Assembly (NCBI GenBank): GCA_005884685.1
Contig: VBAH01000092.1
Span: 1-64,000 of the forward strand
Direction: 5' to 3'
Length of the DNA: 64,000 bases
DNA from: Alphaproteobacteria bacterium
Lineage (GTDB): Bacteria > Pseudomonadota > Alphaproteobacteria > Rhizobiales > Xanthobacteraceae
Positions within the stretch are counted from its first letter, which is position 1; every line of letters begins with the position of its first letter. This document shows, in pieces, positions 46,609 through 55,500 of this stretch. The translations under genes were made by a program, and so were the position numbers. Below the pieces are notes generated by a model that was not told the DNA's origin, ran no database searches, and was given only the letters and a program-made list of their open reading frames with translations.

Positions 46609-47529
46609 GTGACGAAGTCCCCGCTGCCGGCATCGATTGACGAGACGCTGAAGCTCCTTGGCAAGGCCGATTACCTCGCTGACCGTTCGCTCGCGACGGT
46701 GCTGTTCCTCGCGCTGCGCATGGGCCGCCCGCTGTTCCTCGAAGGCGAGGCCGGCGTCGGCAAGACCGAGATCGCCAAGGTGCTCTCGCAGACGCTCGGA
46801 CGGCGGCTGATCCGCCTCCAATGCTACGAGGGCCTCGACGTCTCGGCCGCGGTCTACGAGTGGAATTACGCCGAGCAGATGATCGCAATTCGCTTGGCCG
46901 AGGCCGAGGGTAATGTCGACCGCGAGCGGCTCTCGCATGACGTGTTTTCCGAGCGCTTCCTGATCAAGCGTCCGCTGCTGCAGGCTCTCGAGCCGGACGT
47001 GAACGGTGCGCCGGTGCTGCTGATCGACGAGCTCGACCGCACCGACGAAGCTTTCGAGGCCTTCCTGCTCGAAGTGCTCGCCGACAATCAGGTGACGATC
47101 CCGGAGATGGGCACCGTCAAGGCGGCCGCGCCGCCGGTCACGATCATCACCTCGAACCGCACGCGCGAGATCCACGACGCGCTCAAGCGCCGCTGTCTCT
47201 ATCACTGGGTCGGCTATCCGACCGCCGAGCGCGAGCTCAAGATCGTGCGCGCCAAGGTGCCCGGCATCGGCAAGAAGCTGTCGGCCGAGGTGGTGCATTT
47301 CGTGCAAGCGCTACGCGCGCAGGATCTGTTCAAGTCGCCCGGGGTCGCGGAATCGCTCGACTGGGCGGCAGCCCTGACCGAGCTCGATGTCGTGGCGCTC
47401 GATCCCGCGACCGTGTCCGATACGCTCGGCGTGCTGTTGAAATATCAGGACGACATCGCACGCATTGAAGGCACCAAGGCGAAGGAGTTGCTCGATGCCG
47501 TGCATGCCGAGATGCGGGCGGCGGAGTAA
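46609..47529 (+). CDS. coxD: MoxR-type AAA+ ATPase, CoxD-like
   Basis: This 306-residue AAA+ ATPase of the MoxR group has Walker A FLEGEAGVGKTEIAK, Walker B PVLLIDELDRTDEAFEAFLLEVL and sensor 1 IITSNRTREIHDALKRRC. In Oligotropha carboxidovorans CoxD helps build the [CuSMoO2] active site. A form II operon would use it for molybdenum-site maturation, jointly with a VWA protein such as the CoxE encoded next. The GTG at 46609 gives MTKSPLPASIDET. It follows a terminator-bearing leader. Confidence 0.92.
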   Translation: MTKSPLPASIDETLKLLGKADYLADRSLATVLFLALRMGRPLFLEGEAGVGKTEIAKVLSQTLGRRLIRLQCYEGLDVSAAVYEWNYAEQMIAIRLAEAEGNVDRERLSHDVFSERFLIKRPLLQALEPDVNGAPVLLIDELDRTDEAFEAFLLEVLADNQVTIPEMGTVKAAAPPVTIITSNRTREIHDALKRRCLYHWVGYPTAERELKIVRAKVPGIGKKLSAEVVHFVQALRAQDLFKSPGVAESLDWAAALTELDVVALDPATVSDTLGVLLKYQDDIARIEGTKAKELLDAVHAEMRAAE

Positions 47530-47554
47530 GGTCTCGCCGCCTGCGCGGTGGGCT

Positions 47555-47675
47555 CGCTCTCCCGCTTGCGGGAGAGGGTTGGGGAGAGGGCAAGTCGGTT
47601 GACGCAAGCGCCTGACGAGATTTCCCCCGCCCGTCCCGGCTTCGCCGGGCCGACCTCGCCCGCAAGCGGGGGAGG
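47555..47675. repeat. Palindromic repeat, CTCTCCCGCTTGCGGGAGAG family
   Basis: CGCTCTCCCGCTTGCGGGAG followed by AGGGTTGGGGAGAGGG forms the left half. The right half is CCCGCCCGTCCCGGCTTCGC, CGGGCCGACCTC and GCCCGCAAGCGGGGGAGG. Each half contains its own perfect hairpin. It fills the coxD-coxE gap, and its last GGGGGAGG serves as the coxE ribosome-binding site. Confidence 0.85.
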
Positions 47676-47676
47676 T

Positions 47677-48879
47677 ATGGGAGAGAGCGGCCGTCTCGCG
47701 CAGAACATCGTTTACTTCGCGCGCGCACTGCGCGCGGCCGGCATTCCGGTCGGGCCGGGCGCGGTGCTCGACGCGCTGTCCGCGGTGCAGGCCGCCGGTG
47801 TCGGCACGCGCGCGGACTTCTACTGGACCCTGCACGCCGTGCTCGTGAAGCGCCACGAGCACTCGGTGCTGTTCGATCAGGCGTTCCGGATGTTTTTCCG
47901 GAAGCGCGCCTATCTCGACAAGCTGCTCGCGATGCTCTCGCCGCAGGCGCCCGCCGCCGCGCCCGAAGCGCCGCAGGCCGGCGCCAGCCGCGTGCAGGAG
48001 GCGCTGTTTTCCGGCATGAACGACAAGCGGCCGCCCGAGGAGCGCGAGATCGAGCTCGACGCGCGGCTCACGGTGTCCGACCGCGAGGTGCTGCAGAAGA
48101 AGGACTTCGCGCAAATGAGCACAGCCGAGATCGCGCGCGCCAAGGACGCGATCAAGCGGCTGGTGCTCTCGCTCAACGAGGTGAAGACGCGACGCCTTGC
48201 GCCCGCGCGCCGCGGCCATATCATCGACATGCGCCGTACGTTGCGCGCCAGCATGAAGGCGGGCGGCGCGCTGATCGACCTGAAATATCTCGGCTCCCGC
48301 ACGCGCCAGCCGCCGATCGTGGCGCTGCTCGATATTTCCGGCTCGATGAGCCAGTACACGCGGCTGTTCCTGCATTTCCTTCATGCGGTCACCGACGCGC
48401 GCAAGCGCGTGCACTCGTTCCTGTTCGGCACGCGGCTGACCAACATCACGCGCGCGCTCAAGATGAAGGATCCCGACGAGGCGCTCGCGCAGTGCTCGGC
48501 CAGCGTGCTCGACTGGTCGGGCGGCACGCGCATCGCGACGTCGCTCGCCGAGTTCAACAAGCGCTGGGCGCGCCGGGTGCTGACGCAGGGCGCGATCGTG
48601 CTGCTGATCACCGACGGGCTGGAGCGCGATCCGGATGACCGGCTCGAATTCGAGATCGACCGGCTGCATCGTTCGGCGCGCCGCCTGATCTGGCTCAATC
48701 CGCTGTTGCGCTTCGAGGGCTTCGAGGCGAAGGCGCGCGGCATCCGCACGATTTTGCCGCATGTCGATGAATTCCGGCCGATCCACAATCTGGATTCGAT
48801 CGCTGAATTGTGCCGGGCGCTGTCGGCGAGCGGCGGGCGCACCGGCGATCCGAAGGAGTGGTTGAAGCAGGTGGCGTAG
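47677..48879 (+). CDS. coxE: VWA domain protein, CoxE-like
   Basis: This 400-residue protein begins MGESGRLAQNIVYFARALRAAGIPVGPGAVLDAL, with the conserved DFYWTLHAVLVKRHEHSVLFDQAFRMFF. It has a C-terminal von Willebrand A domain with the metal site VALLDISGSMSQYTR (DxSxS near residue 218) and SGGTRIATSLAEF. CoxE proteins work with the CoxD ATPase in cofactor maturation. I chose ATG 47677 since the earlier frame is translated repeat DNA and GGGGGAGG precedes it. Confidence 0.92.
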   Translation: MGESGRLAQNIVYFARALRAAGIPVGPGAVLDALSAVQAAGVGTRADFYWTLHAVLVKRHEHSVLFDQAFRMFFRKRAYLDKLLAMLSPQAPAAAPEAPQAGASRVQEALFSGMNDKRPPEEREIELDARLTVSDREVLQKKDFAQMSTAEIARAKDAIKRLVLSLNEVKTRRLAPARRGHIIDMRRTLRASMKAGGALIDLKYLGSRTRQPPIVALLDISGSMSQYTRLFLHFLHAVTDARKRVHSFLFGTRLTNITRALKMKDPDEALAQCSASVLDWSGGTRIATSLAEFNKRWARRVLTQGAIVLLITDGLERDPDDRLEFEIDRLHRSARRLIWLNPLLRFEGFEAKARGIRTILPHVDEFRPIHNLDSIAELCRALSASGGRTGDPKEWLKQVA

Positions 48880-48883
48880 CGTA

Positions 48884-48998
48884 GTCGTCATGGCCGGACT
48901 TGTTCCGGCCATCCACGACTTTACATGAGCACTAGACGTGGATGCCCGGGCATTAGGGCGTTTACGCCCGTCTTCGACGGGCTATGCCCGGGCATGAC
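48884..48998. repeat. Palindromic repeat, GTCATGGCCGG / GCCCGGGCATGAC family
   Basis: GTCGTCATGGCCGGACTTGT with CCGGCCATCCACG forms one half. The other, after TTTACATGAGCACTAGA, is CGTGGATGCCCGGGCATTAG with GGGCGTTTACGCCC and CGGGCTATGCCCGGGCATGA. Several nested hairpins can form. It occupies the gap between coxE and the first XdhC-type gene. Confidence 0.82.
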
Positions 48999-49008
48999 GG
49001 AGAACACC

Positions 49009-49338
49009 ATGGACACCCTTGCAACCGACACCGACATCCTCAAAGCCGCCGAGGACTGGAAGGCGGCAGGGCGCGGCGTGGCGCTGGCGACCGTGGTCGA
49101 GACCTGGGGCTCGGCGCCGCGGCCGGTCGGCTCCAATCTGGTGATCGACGATCAGGGCAATTTTCTCGGCAGCGTGTCGGGCGGCTGCGTCGAGGGCGCG
49201 GTCGTCACCGAGGCGCTCGACGTGATCGAGAGCGGCAAGCCGAAGACGCTGGAATTCGGTGTCGCCGACGAGACGGCGTGGAAGGTCGGCCTGTCCTGCG
49301 GCGGCACCATCCGAGTGTTCGTCGAGAAGGTGGAGTGA
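49009..49338 (+). CDS. XdhC/CoxF family maturation protein, N-terminal domain only
   Basis: This 109-residue protein consists of the XdhC_CoxI domain: WKAAGRGVALATVVETWGSAPRPVGSNLVI, SGGCVEGAVVTEALDVI and LSCGGTIRVFVEKVE. The Cys in GGCVEG and in LSCGGT are the conserved pair. XdhC proteins bind molybdopterin cofactor and load it, with sulfur, into xanthine dehydrogenase-type enzymes. GGAG lies before ATG 49009; an ATG at 48994 is an alternative. The Rossmann half is encoded by the next gene, so this is a split XdhC system. Confidence 0.88.
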   Translation: MDTLATDTDILKAAEDWKAAGRGVALATVVETWGSAPRPVGSNLVIDDQGNFLGSVSGGCVEGAVVTEALDVIESGKPKTLEFGVADETAWKVGLSCGGTIRVFVEKVE

Positions 49339-49350
49339 TGCCACACACTT

Positions 49351-49429
49351 CGCTCATTCCCGCGCAAGCGGGAATCCAGTTCTTTCCTTCCGCTTGGCTC
49401 TGGGTCCCCGCTTTCGCGGGGACGAGCGG
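49351..49429. repeat. Palindromic repeat, CGCGAAAGCGGGGAC family, copy 4
   Basis: The left end is CGCTCATTCCCGCGCAAGCG and the right end is GTCCCCGCTTTCGCGGGGAC followed by GAGCGG, with CCAGTTCTTTCCTTCCGCTT between. It is nearly identical in plan to the copy at 27819. It lies between the two XdhC-type genes, eight bases before the second start. Confidence 0.88.
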
Positions 49430-49436
49430 ATAACCC

Positions 49437-50125
49437 ATGCGCCTCGACATCCTCAAAGCGCTGAACACGGAGCGCGCCGCGCGGCGGGCGGCGGTCGTCG
49501 TGACCCATCAGGAAAGCGGCGCGCAGCGGCTCATCACCCAGGACAAGGTCGCCGCCGATCCGCTGAAGGAGGTGCTCGAAGCGCATCTGCGCTCCGGCAA
49601 GAGCGGCGTCGAGGAAACCGCCGAGGGCAGGGTCTTCCTCACCGTGCACGTGCCGCCGCCGCGCCTGGTGATCACCGGCGCCGTGCACATCAGCCAGGCG
49701 CTGGCGCCGATCGCCGCGCTGCTCGGGTATGACGTGACCATCGTCGATCCGCGTACCGCGTTTGCCAGCGTCGAACGTTTTCCCGGCGTGAAGGTGATCG
49801 CCGAGTGGCCCGACAAGGCGCTGCCGCCGCTCGGGATCGACCGCTACACCGCTTTCGTCGCGCTCACGCATGATCCGAAGATCGACGATCCCGCGCTGCT
49901 GCACGCGCTGGAGCGAGACTGCTTCTACATCGGCGCGCTCGGCTCGAAGAAGACGCATGCGCGTCGCCTCGAACGGCTGAAGAGCCAGGGCGTCAGCGAC
50001 GAACAGCTCGCGCGCATCCATGCACCGATCGGATTGCCGATTGGTGCAATTTCTCCGCCGGAGATTGCGGTCGCGATCATGGGTGAGGTCACGTCGCGCT
50101 TGCGCCTCACCGCGGAGGGCAGGCG

Positions 50126-50129
<4 letters not shown>
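49437..50129 (+). CDS. XdhC family protein with Rossmann domain
   Basis: This 230-residue protein has a short N-terminal part (AARRAAVVVTHQESGAQRLI) and a C-terminal Rossmann-type XdhC_C domain: RLVITGAVHISQALAPIAALLGYDVTIVDPRTAFAS and the family marker CFYIGALGSKKTHARRLERL, ending IGLPIGAISPPEIAVAIMGEV. With the preceding gene it supplies the XdhC/CoxI function of Mo-cofactor handling. Its stop overlaps the next start (ATGA). Confidence 0.9.
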
Positions 50130-51742
<1,613 letters not shown>

Positions 51743-51797
51743 TTTCCATTTAAATGTTTTGCCTAACCTCGGCGCTGTCTGGGCGGGGGGAGCTCTC

Positions 51798-52166
51798 ATG
51801 CGTTCTGCGTTCGTTGCGGCGTGCCTTGCCGCGCTGGCGATCTTTGTTGCCGTCCAAGCCCGCGCCGCCGGCGCACTTGCCACGGGGCGATGCGGCGCCT
51901 TCGGCTACGCCTACGACGACGTCTCGCCGGAAGCAGCGAGCCTGCGCGCACGCGCGCAATGCAAGGGCCGCGACTGCAGGGTGGTGACGAGCCTGCGCAA
52001 GACCTGCGCGGCGTTTGCCATCGATGCGAAGAATGCCTGCGGGCCGAGCGGCTGGGCACAGGCCGGAGAACTCGCGCAGGCGCAGAGCATCGCGAGCGAG
52101 CAGTGCCAGCGCTATGGCGGACGCAGTTGCGTGATTCGTGCGTGGGTGTGCGATCAGCGCGGATAG
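51798..52166 (+). CDS. Small secreted Cys-containing protein, DUF4189-like
   Basis: This 122-residue exported protein has a signal peptide (VAACLAALAIFVAVQARA) and a mature part with GRCGAFGYAYDDVSPEAASLRARAQC, CRVVTSLRKTCAAFAID and CQRYGGRSCVIRAWVCD. The seven to eight cysteines suggest disulfides, and the pattern of A-x2-A-x-C repeats matches my memory of DUF4189. The function is unknown. GGGGGGAG precedes the ATG at 51798. The AT-rich TTTCCATTTAAATG stretch upstream may be its promoter. Confidence 0.75.
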   Translation: MRSAFVAACLAALAIFVAVQARAAGALATGRCGAFGYAYDDVSPEAASLRARAQCKGRDCRVVTSLRKTCAAFAIDAKNACGPSGWAQAGELAQAQSIASEQCQRYGGRSCVIRAWVCDQRG

Positions 52167-52273
52167 GATTTCCCGCGGCGAGGCATGCATAAAGCTGCGT
52201 GCTGCGGTGCCGCAATTGCCGGAACCCGCCGGGCCGTCTGCGCGTTTTTGCAGGACAGCAACTGGAGGTTCCG

Positions 52274-52537
52274 ATGTTCGATGACAGAGATCCCAACCGC
52301 GATCTGGGGCATCGCGACGCGTACCTCAATGATCCGGCCGTCAGCGACGGCTCCGGCACCGCTCCGCTGATCGCGCTCGCGGTCATCGCGCTGATCGTCG
52401 GCGGCTTGTTCTGGTTTGCGCCGAGCAACGATCAGGTGGCGGTCAACAGTCCTGCGGCCGAGCGCAGCGCGCCTGCGCCGAAGGCTCCGGTCACCCCGGC
52501 TCCGCCGGTCACGGCGCCGACCGCGCCGCAGAAATAA
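52274..52537 (+). CDS. Small single-pass membrane protein
   Basis: This is an 87-residue protein. Its N-terminal polar part (MFDDRDPNRDLGHRDAYLND) is followed by one membrane segment (PLIALAVIALIVGGLFWFA, residues 33-51) and a Pro/Ala-rich tail. TGGAGG lies upstream of ATG 52274. The function is unknown; similar short proteins are common in Bradyrhizobium-type genomes. A hairpin terminator follows. Confidence 0.65.
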   Translation: MFDDRDPNRDLGHRDAYLNDPAVSDGSGTAPLIALAVIALIVGGLFWFAPSNDQVAVNSPAAERSAPAPKAPVTPAPPVTAPTAPQK

Positions 52538-52561
52538 CGCAGCGAAGCAATAGCGATCTGT

Positions 52562-52585
52562 GCGGCCCCGCTTCGGCGGGGCCGC
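52562..52585 (+). terminator. Hairpin terminator after the 87-residue membrane protein gene
   Basis: GCGGCCCCGC (52562-52571) and GCGGGGCCGC (52576-52585) pair perfectly around a stable TTCG tetraloop. The T-tract is poor (TGGCTTGTG), so termination may be partial. It also lies just past the stop of the convergent gene. Confidence 0.7.
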
Positions 52586-52597
52586 TGGCTTGTGGGC

Positions 52598-53083
52598 CTA
52601 GGCGAGCAGCAGATAACGGCGCAGCATTACGTCTTCCCGCGCGCGATCCTTGCAGCGATAAAGCTCGCGCACGACCTCCCGAACGGTGACGCCGCTTCCA
52701 TGCATCTCTTGCTCGCCCGCCGACAAGTCGACGGCGGCGAAGGCGTCCGCCGGAATGCCATCGACCGGGACTGGAATGACCGTCCAGATTTCATCCAGGC
52801 TCGCTCGGGATCCGTCCGAGAAACGGATGTCGGCGAACTGCCGGGAGAGCTGTCTTTCCTTGAGCCACCGGCCGATCCCGCTGCGGCCAGCCATTTCGTC
52901 CGCTGTTGCCGCCAGCTGCTTGTCGACCGTCACGCCAATCAGCGGATCGCGGTTGCGAAAGGTGACGTCGCAGGACTGCCCGATACTGGAGAGGTTGACC
53001 AACAGGAAACGGATCGTGTCCTGCGGCTTGGGGAAATGGATCGTGAGGAGCTGTTCCACCAGCGCTTCCACGGCGCCTGCCAT
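52598..53083 (-). CDS. Protein of unknown function
   Basis: This 161-residue protein begins MAGAVEALVEQLLTIHFPKP. It is followed by DTIRFLLVNLSSIGQSCDVTFRNRDPLIGVTVDKQLAATADEMAGR and ends REDVMLRRYLLLA. I see no signal peptide, membrane segment or recognised motif. Coding quality is good and the codon use matches the neighbours. It lies on the same strand as the PilZ and DUF2336 genes, 106 bases downstream of PilZ, and could belong to the same unit. Confidence 0.6.
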   Translation of the reverse strand: MAGAVEALVEQLLTIHFPKPQDTIRFLLVNLSSIGQSCDVTFRNRDPLIGVTVDKQLAATADEMAGRSGIGRWLKERQLSRQFADIRFSDGSRASLDEIWTVIPVPVDGIPADAFAAVDLSAGEQEMHGSGVTVREVVRELYRCKDRAREDVMLRRYLLLA

Positions 53084-53189
53084 TTTTTATTCCCTCCATC
53101 GCCCCGGGCAGGGACGAGTGTGGCCAATTGCAACCAAAGGTCAAGTTCGGAGCGTAGGTGGATCCCTGCCGTGCCGTTGAGGGCGCCTT

Positions 53190-53477
53190 TCATGCATGCT
53201 CCGGAAGGAATTGGACGCCGACAAACGTTTCATTCGCCCAGGCCACGGTGCAACGACGGCGCATGGTGGGATTGAATTTCGAGAGCTGCAGCGTGAACTC
53301 GGCGGGAAGAGAGAACTGGCCGTCGAGCTTGAGCTTGGCACCGCCCGCCGAGACGTCGAGCATCGTGCACTCGCCGACAGTAGACCCGTCTGGGCGCACC
53401 ACCAGCGCGGGCTGGTTCACGTGCCTGCGCGGCGATGTCCGGAGTTCTGGACCCCTCGGGCGCTTACTTCGCCGCAT
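53190..53477 (-). CDS. PilZ domain protein
   Basis: This 95-residue protein is a single PilZ domain. The RxxxR element is represented by TSPRRHVNQPALVV and the second element by LDVSAGGAKLKL (D/N-x-S-x-x-G), with a C-terminal WANETFVGVQFLPEHA. These residues bind cyclic di-GMP in active members. Its ATG lies inside the end of the DUF2336 gene (14-base overlap), so the two are translationally linked and probably act together in a signalling response. Confidence 0.85.
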   Translation of the reverse strand: MRRSKRPRGPELRTSPRRHVNQPALVVRPDGSTVGECTMLDVSAGGAKLKLDGQFSLPAEFTLQLSKFNPTMRRRCTVAWANETFVGVQFLPEHA

Positions 53478-54582
53478 GCCTTTCTCCCGCGGGTTGGACT
53501 GTCGCAGTCTGACGCACCTGCCAGAACCGCAACACACGCGCCGCCGTTGGCTGCGAGAGCTTTGCAAACTCTTTCATCGCGACGTCCATGTCTTGGGCGG
53601 CGACGGCATTGTGCCTGCTGCGCAGGTCGAGAAGGGCTCGGACTGTGCCCCATCCGAAACCTGCGGCCTTGCAGGGAACGAGCAGCGCGTCGGTTCGGCC
53701 GCTTTTGGCCAGGCGTTCGATCAACTCAGGCGGAACCGCGCAGAGCGCCGCCAGTCCGGCGATTGCCTCCTCGTATTTCTCATGTCTCGTGAAGGCGTGA
53801 ATTTCGGTTTCGTCCAGGCGCCCGGTTTCCTTCAGAAGCGATACCAGGCGCCGCGCGTCTTCGAAATTGCGAGGGGCCGGCGCGTGCTGCTCGATGTCTC
53901 GAGACGTGTCCGCGAGAATCTTGCGGATTTCGTCTTGGGTTTCGGGAGGCGCACCGGCGAGAAGCCGCGCACGAACGGCCTCGGTGGCGCGAAGCAGCAG
54001 CTCGCGAAAATGCGGCAAGGGGATATCGATCCGGCGACCGAGCTTTTCGACGAGGTCGGCGTCGCTCTCTGCACGCTTGACCATCGTCGAATATCCGACG
54101 TCCGAGAAGGCGGCGCCCGCATTCGCCGCAAGCGTAAGAGCCACCTCGCGGTCACCGCGCTTGACCAGCACGTCGGTGACCTGCTCGTCGATGCTTTTGC
54201 GGCCCGCAATGGCGTGAAGATGCGCCTGGCCCTTCTCTTGCGCGATGCTGACCAGATCCTCCGTTGCGAGTCGTGTGGATTGCTGCAGAACCGGCCCCGC
54301 GATCATGATCTCATCGTCATGAGCGAGGCGCTTGACGATGCCGGCGGGTGCCTGCGCGATCGGAGCGAGGCGATTGGCAAGCTCGGCCCGGGCGCCAGCT
54401 TCGACGCGCGCGGTCAGATGAGCGAGAACGTCGTCGAAGACTCCGATCTGTTCATTGTCGAGTTGGGTGGGCGCGAGCAGGAACAAGTCGGTGATGCGCC
54501 TGAGCGTATCCACGCGGCGTTCGCGCGATCCGCTGTGAACGGCCTCCTCGAGTTCGTCGAGCACCGATTGTTGTGAGGCCAT
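53464..54582 (-). CDS. DUF2336 family protein
   Basis: This 372-residue helical protein begins MASQQSVLDELEEAVHSGSRERRVDTLRRITDLFL and continues LDNEQIGVFDDVLAHLTARVEAGARAELANRLA and GVFDDVL-type HEAT-like repeats. These match DUF2336, an alphaproteobacterial family of unknown function often found near PilZ or response-regulator genes. The frame is open to 54696, but ATG 54582 gives the family start. The 231-base upstream gap is AT-rich (for example TTAATTTTTCGCG) and is shared with the divergent TetR gene. Confidence 0.82.
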   Translation of the reverse strand: MASQQSVLDELEEAVHSGSRERRVDTLRRITDLFLLAPTQLDNEQIGVFDDVLAHLTARVEAGARAELANRLAPIAQAPAGIVKRLAHDDEIMIAGPVLQQSTRLATEDLVSIAQEKGQAHLHAIAGRKSIDEQVTDVLVKRGDREVALTLAANAGAAFSDVGYSTMVKRAESDADLVEKLGRRIDIPLPHFRELLLRATEAVRARLLAGAPPETQDEIRKILADTSRDIEQHAPAPRNFEDARRLVSLLKETGRLDETEIHAFTRHEKYEEAIAGLAALCAVPPELIERLAKSGRTDALLVPCKAAGFGWGTVRALLDLRSRHNAVAAQDMDVAMKEFAKLSQPTAARVLRFWQVRQTATVQPAGERHAAK

Positions 54583-54782
54583 TCCACAATCCACGGACGA
54601 GATAGCGCTATGAGAAGTTGAGTATTTATACGTAACTCTACCGGCAATTAATGGAAGTTCGATTAATTTTTCGCGCTGCGAAACATTTTCAATCAAAAAT
54701 GCCGCAACTTCCCACTTAAACCCTTGAGCTGCTTCCCGTCGGACCGCGGCTCGCCCTTCCCCCGGCGCGCCTAACTATGCTA

Positions 54783-54800
54783 TGACTGACCAGTCAGTCA
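54783..54800. promoter_or_regulatory. TetR-type operator, 18-bp palindrome
   Basis: TGACTGAC-CA-GTCAGTCA is a perfect 8-bp inverted repeat with a two-base spacer. It lies 13 bases before the tetR start, so the repressor very probably controls its own operon through it. TGACTGACCAGTCAGTCA-like sites are typical operators of efflux-linked TetR regulators. Confidence 0.85.
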
Positions 54801-54813
54801 CCAAGACAGGTCC

Positions 54814-55500
54814 ATGGCCCGGGCGGTTAGCTCAAGAGGAGGCGAGCGCAGCCGTTCGGCGGCGCGCGCAAATGCGCCCCCTGTAGACCCGCCGGCCGCC
54901 AAACCCCGCTCGCTCCCGGCCGAAGCGCGGCGCGCCGCGATCCTCTCCGCCGCGCTGGAGGAGTTCTGCGCGCGCGGCTACGAGGGAGCGCGGCTCGCCG
55001 ACGTGGCCAAGCGCGCCGGCGTCGCGAAGGGCACCATCTATCTCTATTTCGCCGACAAGGAGGCGCTGTTCCAGGAACTGGTGCGCTCGATGGTGAGCCC
55101 CGTGCTCGGCGCGCTCACGCAGCTGCGCGAGGTCGACATTCCGGCGCGCTTGCTGATCGAGACGCTGCTCAACACCTTCGTGCGCGAGGTCTACGGCACG
55201 CGGCGCCGCGACATCATCCGGCTGATCCTGAGCGAGGGGCCGCGCTTTCCGGCGATCGCCGAGTTCTATTACCGCGAAGTGGTCGGGCGCGTGCTTGCGA
55301 TTCTGCGACCGCTCCTGCAACGCGCAGCGGCGCGCGGGGAGCTCCCGGGCGACGCGCTCGCGCGCTTTCCGCAACTGATCGTCGCGCCGATGCTGGTCGC
55401 GGTGATGTGGCACGGGCTGTTCGACAAGTTCGATCCGCTCGACGTCGACGAGATGGTGCGCGCGCATGTGGACATTCTGTTCGCCGGGAGGACGGGATGA
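54814..55500 (+). CDS. TetR family transcriptional repressor
   Basis: This 228-residue regulator has an unusually long, Arg/Ala/Pro-rich N-terminal arm of about 35 residues. The TetR helix-turn-helix follows: RRAAILSAALEEFCARGYEGARLADVAKRAGVAKGTIYLYFADKEALFQELV, near residues 38-88. The C-terminal ligand-binding domain (RDIIRLILSEGPRFPAIAEFYYREVV) resembles the CecR/YbiH group. It heads an efflux operon whose next start overlaps its stop, and an operator sits just upstream. Confidence 0.92.
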   Translation: MARAVSSRGGERSRSAARANAPPVDPPAAKPRSLPAEARRAAILSAALEEFCARGYEGARLADVAKRAGVAKGTIYLYFADKEALFQELVRSMVSPVLGALTQLREVDIPARLLIETLLNTFVREVYGTRRRDIIRLILSEGPRFPAIAEFYYREVVGRVLAILRPLLQRAAARGELPGDALARFPQLIVAPMLVAVMWHGLFDKFDPLDVDEMVRAHVDILFAGRTG

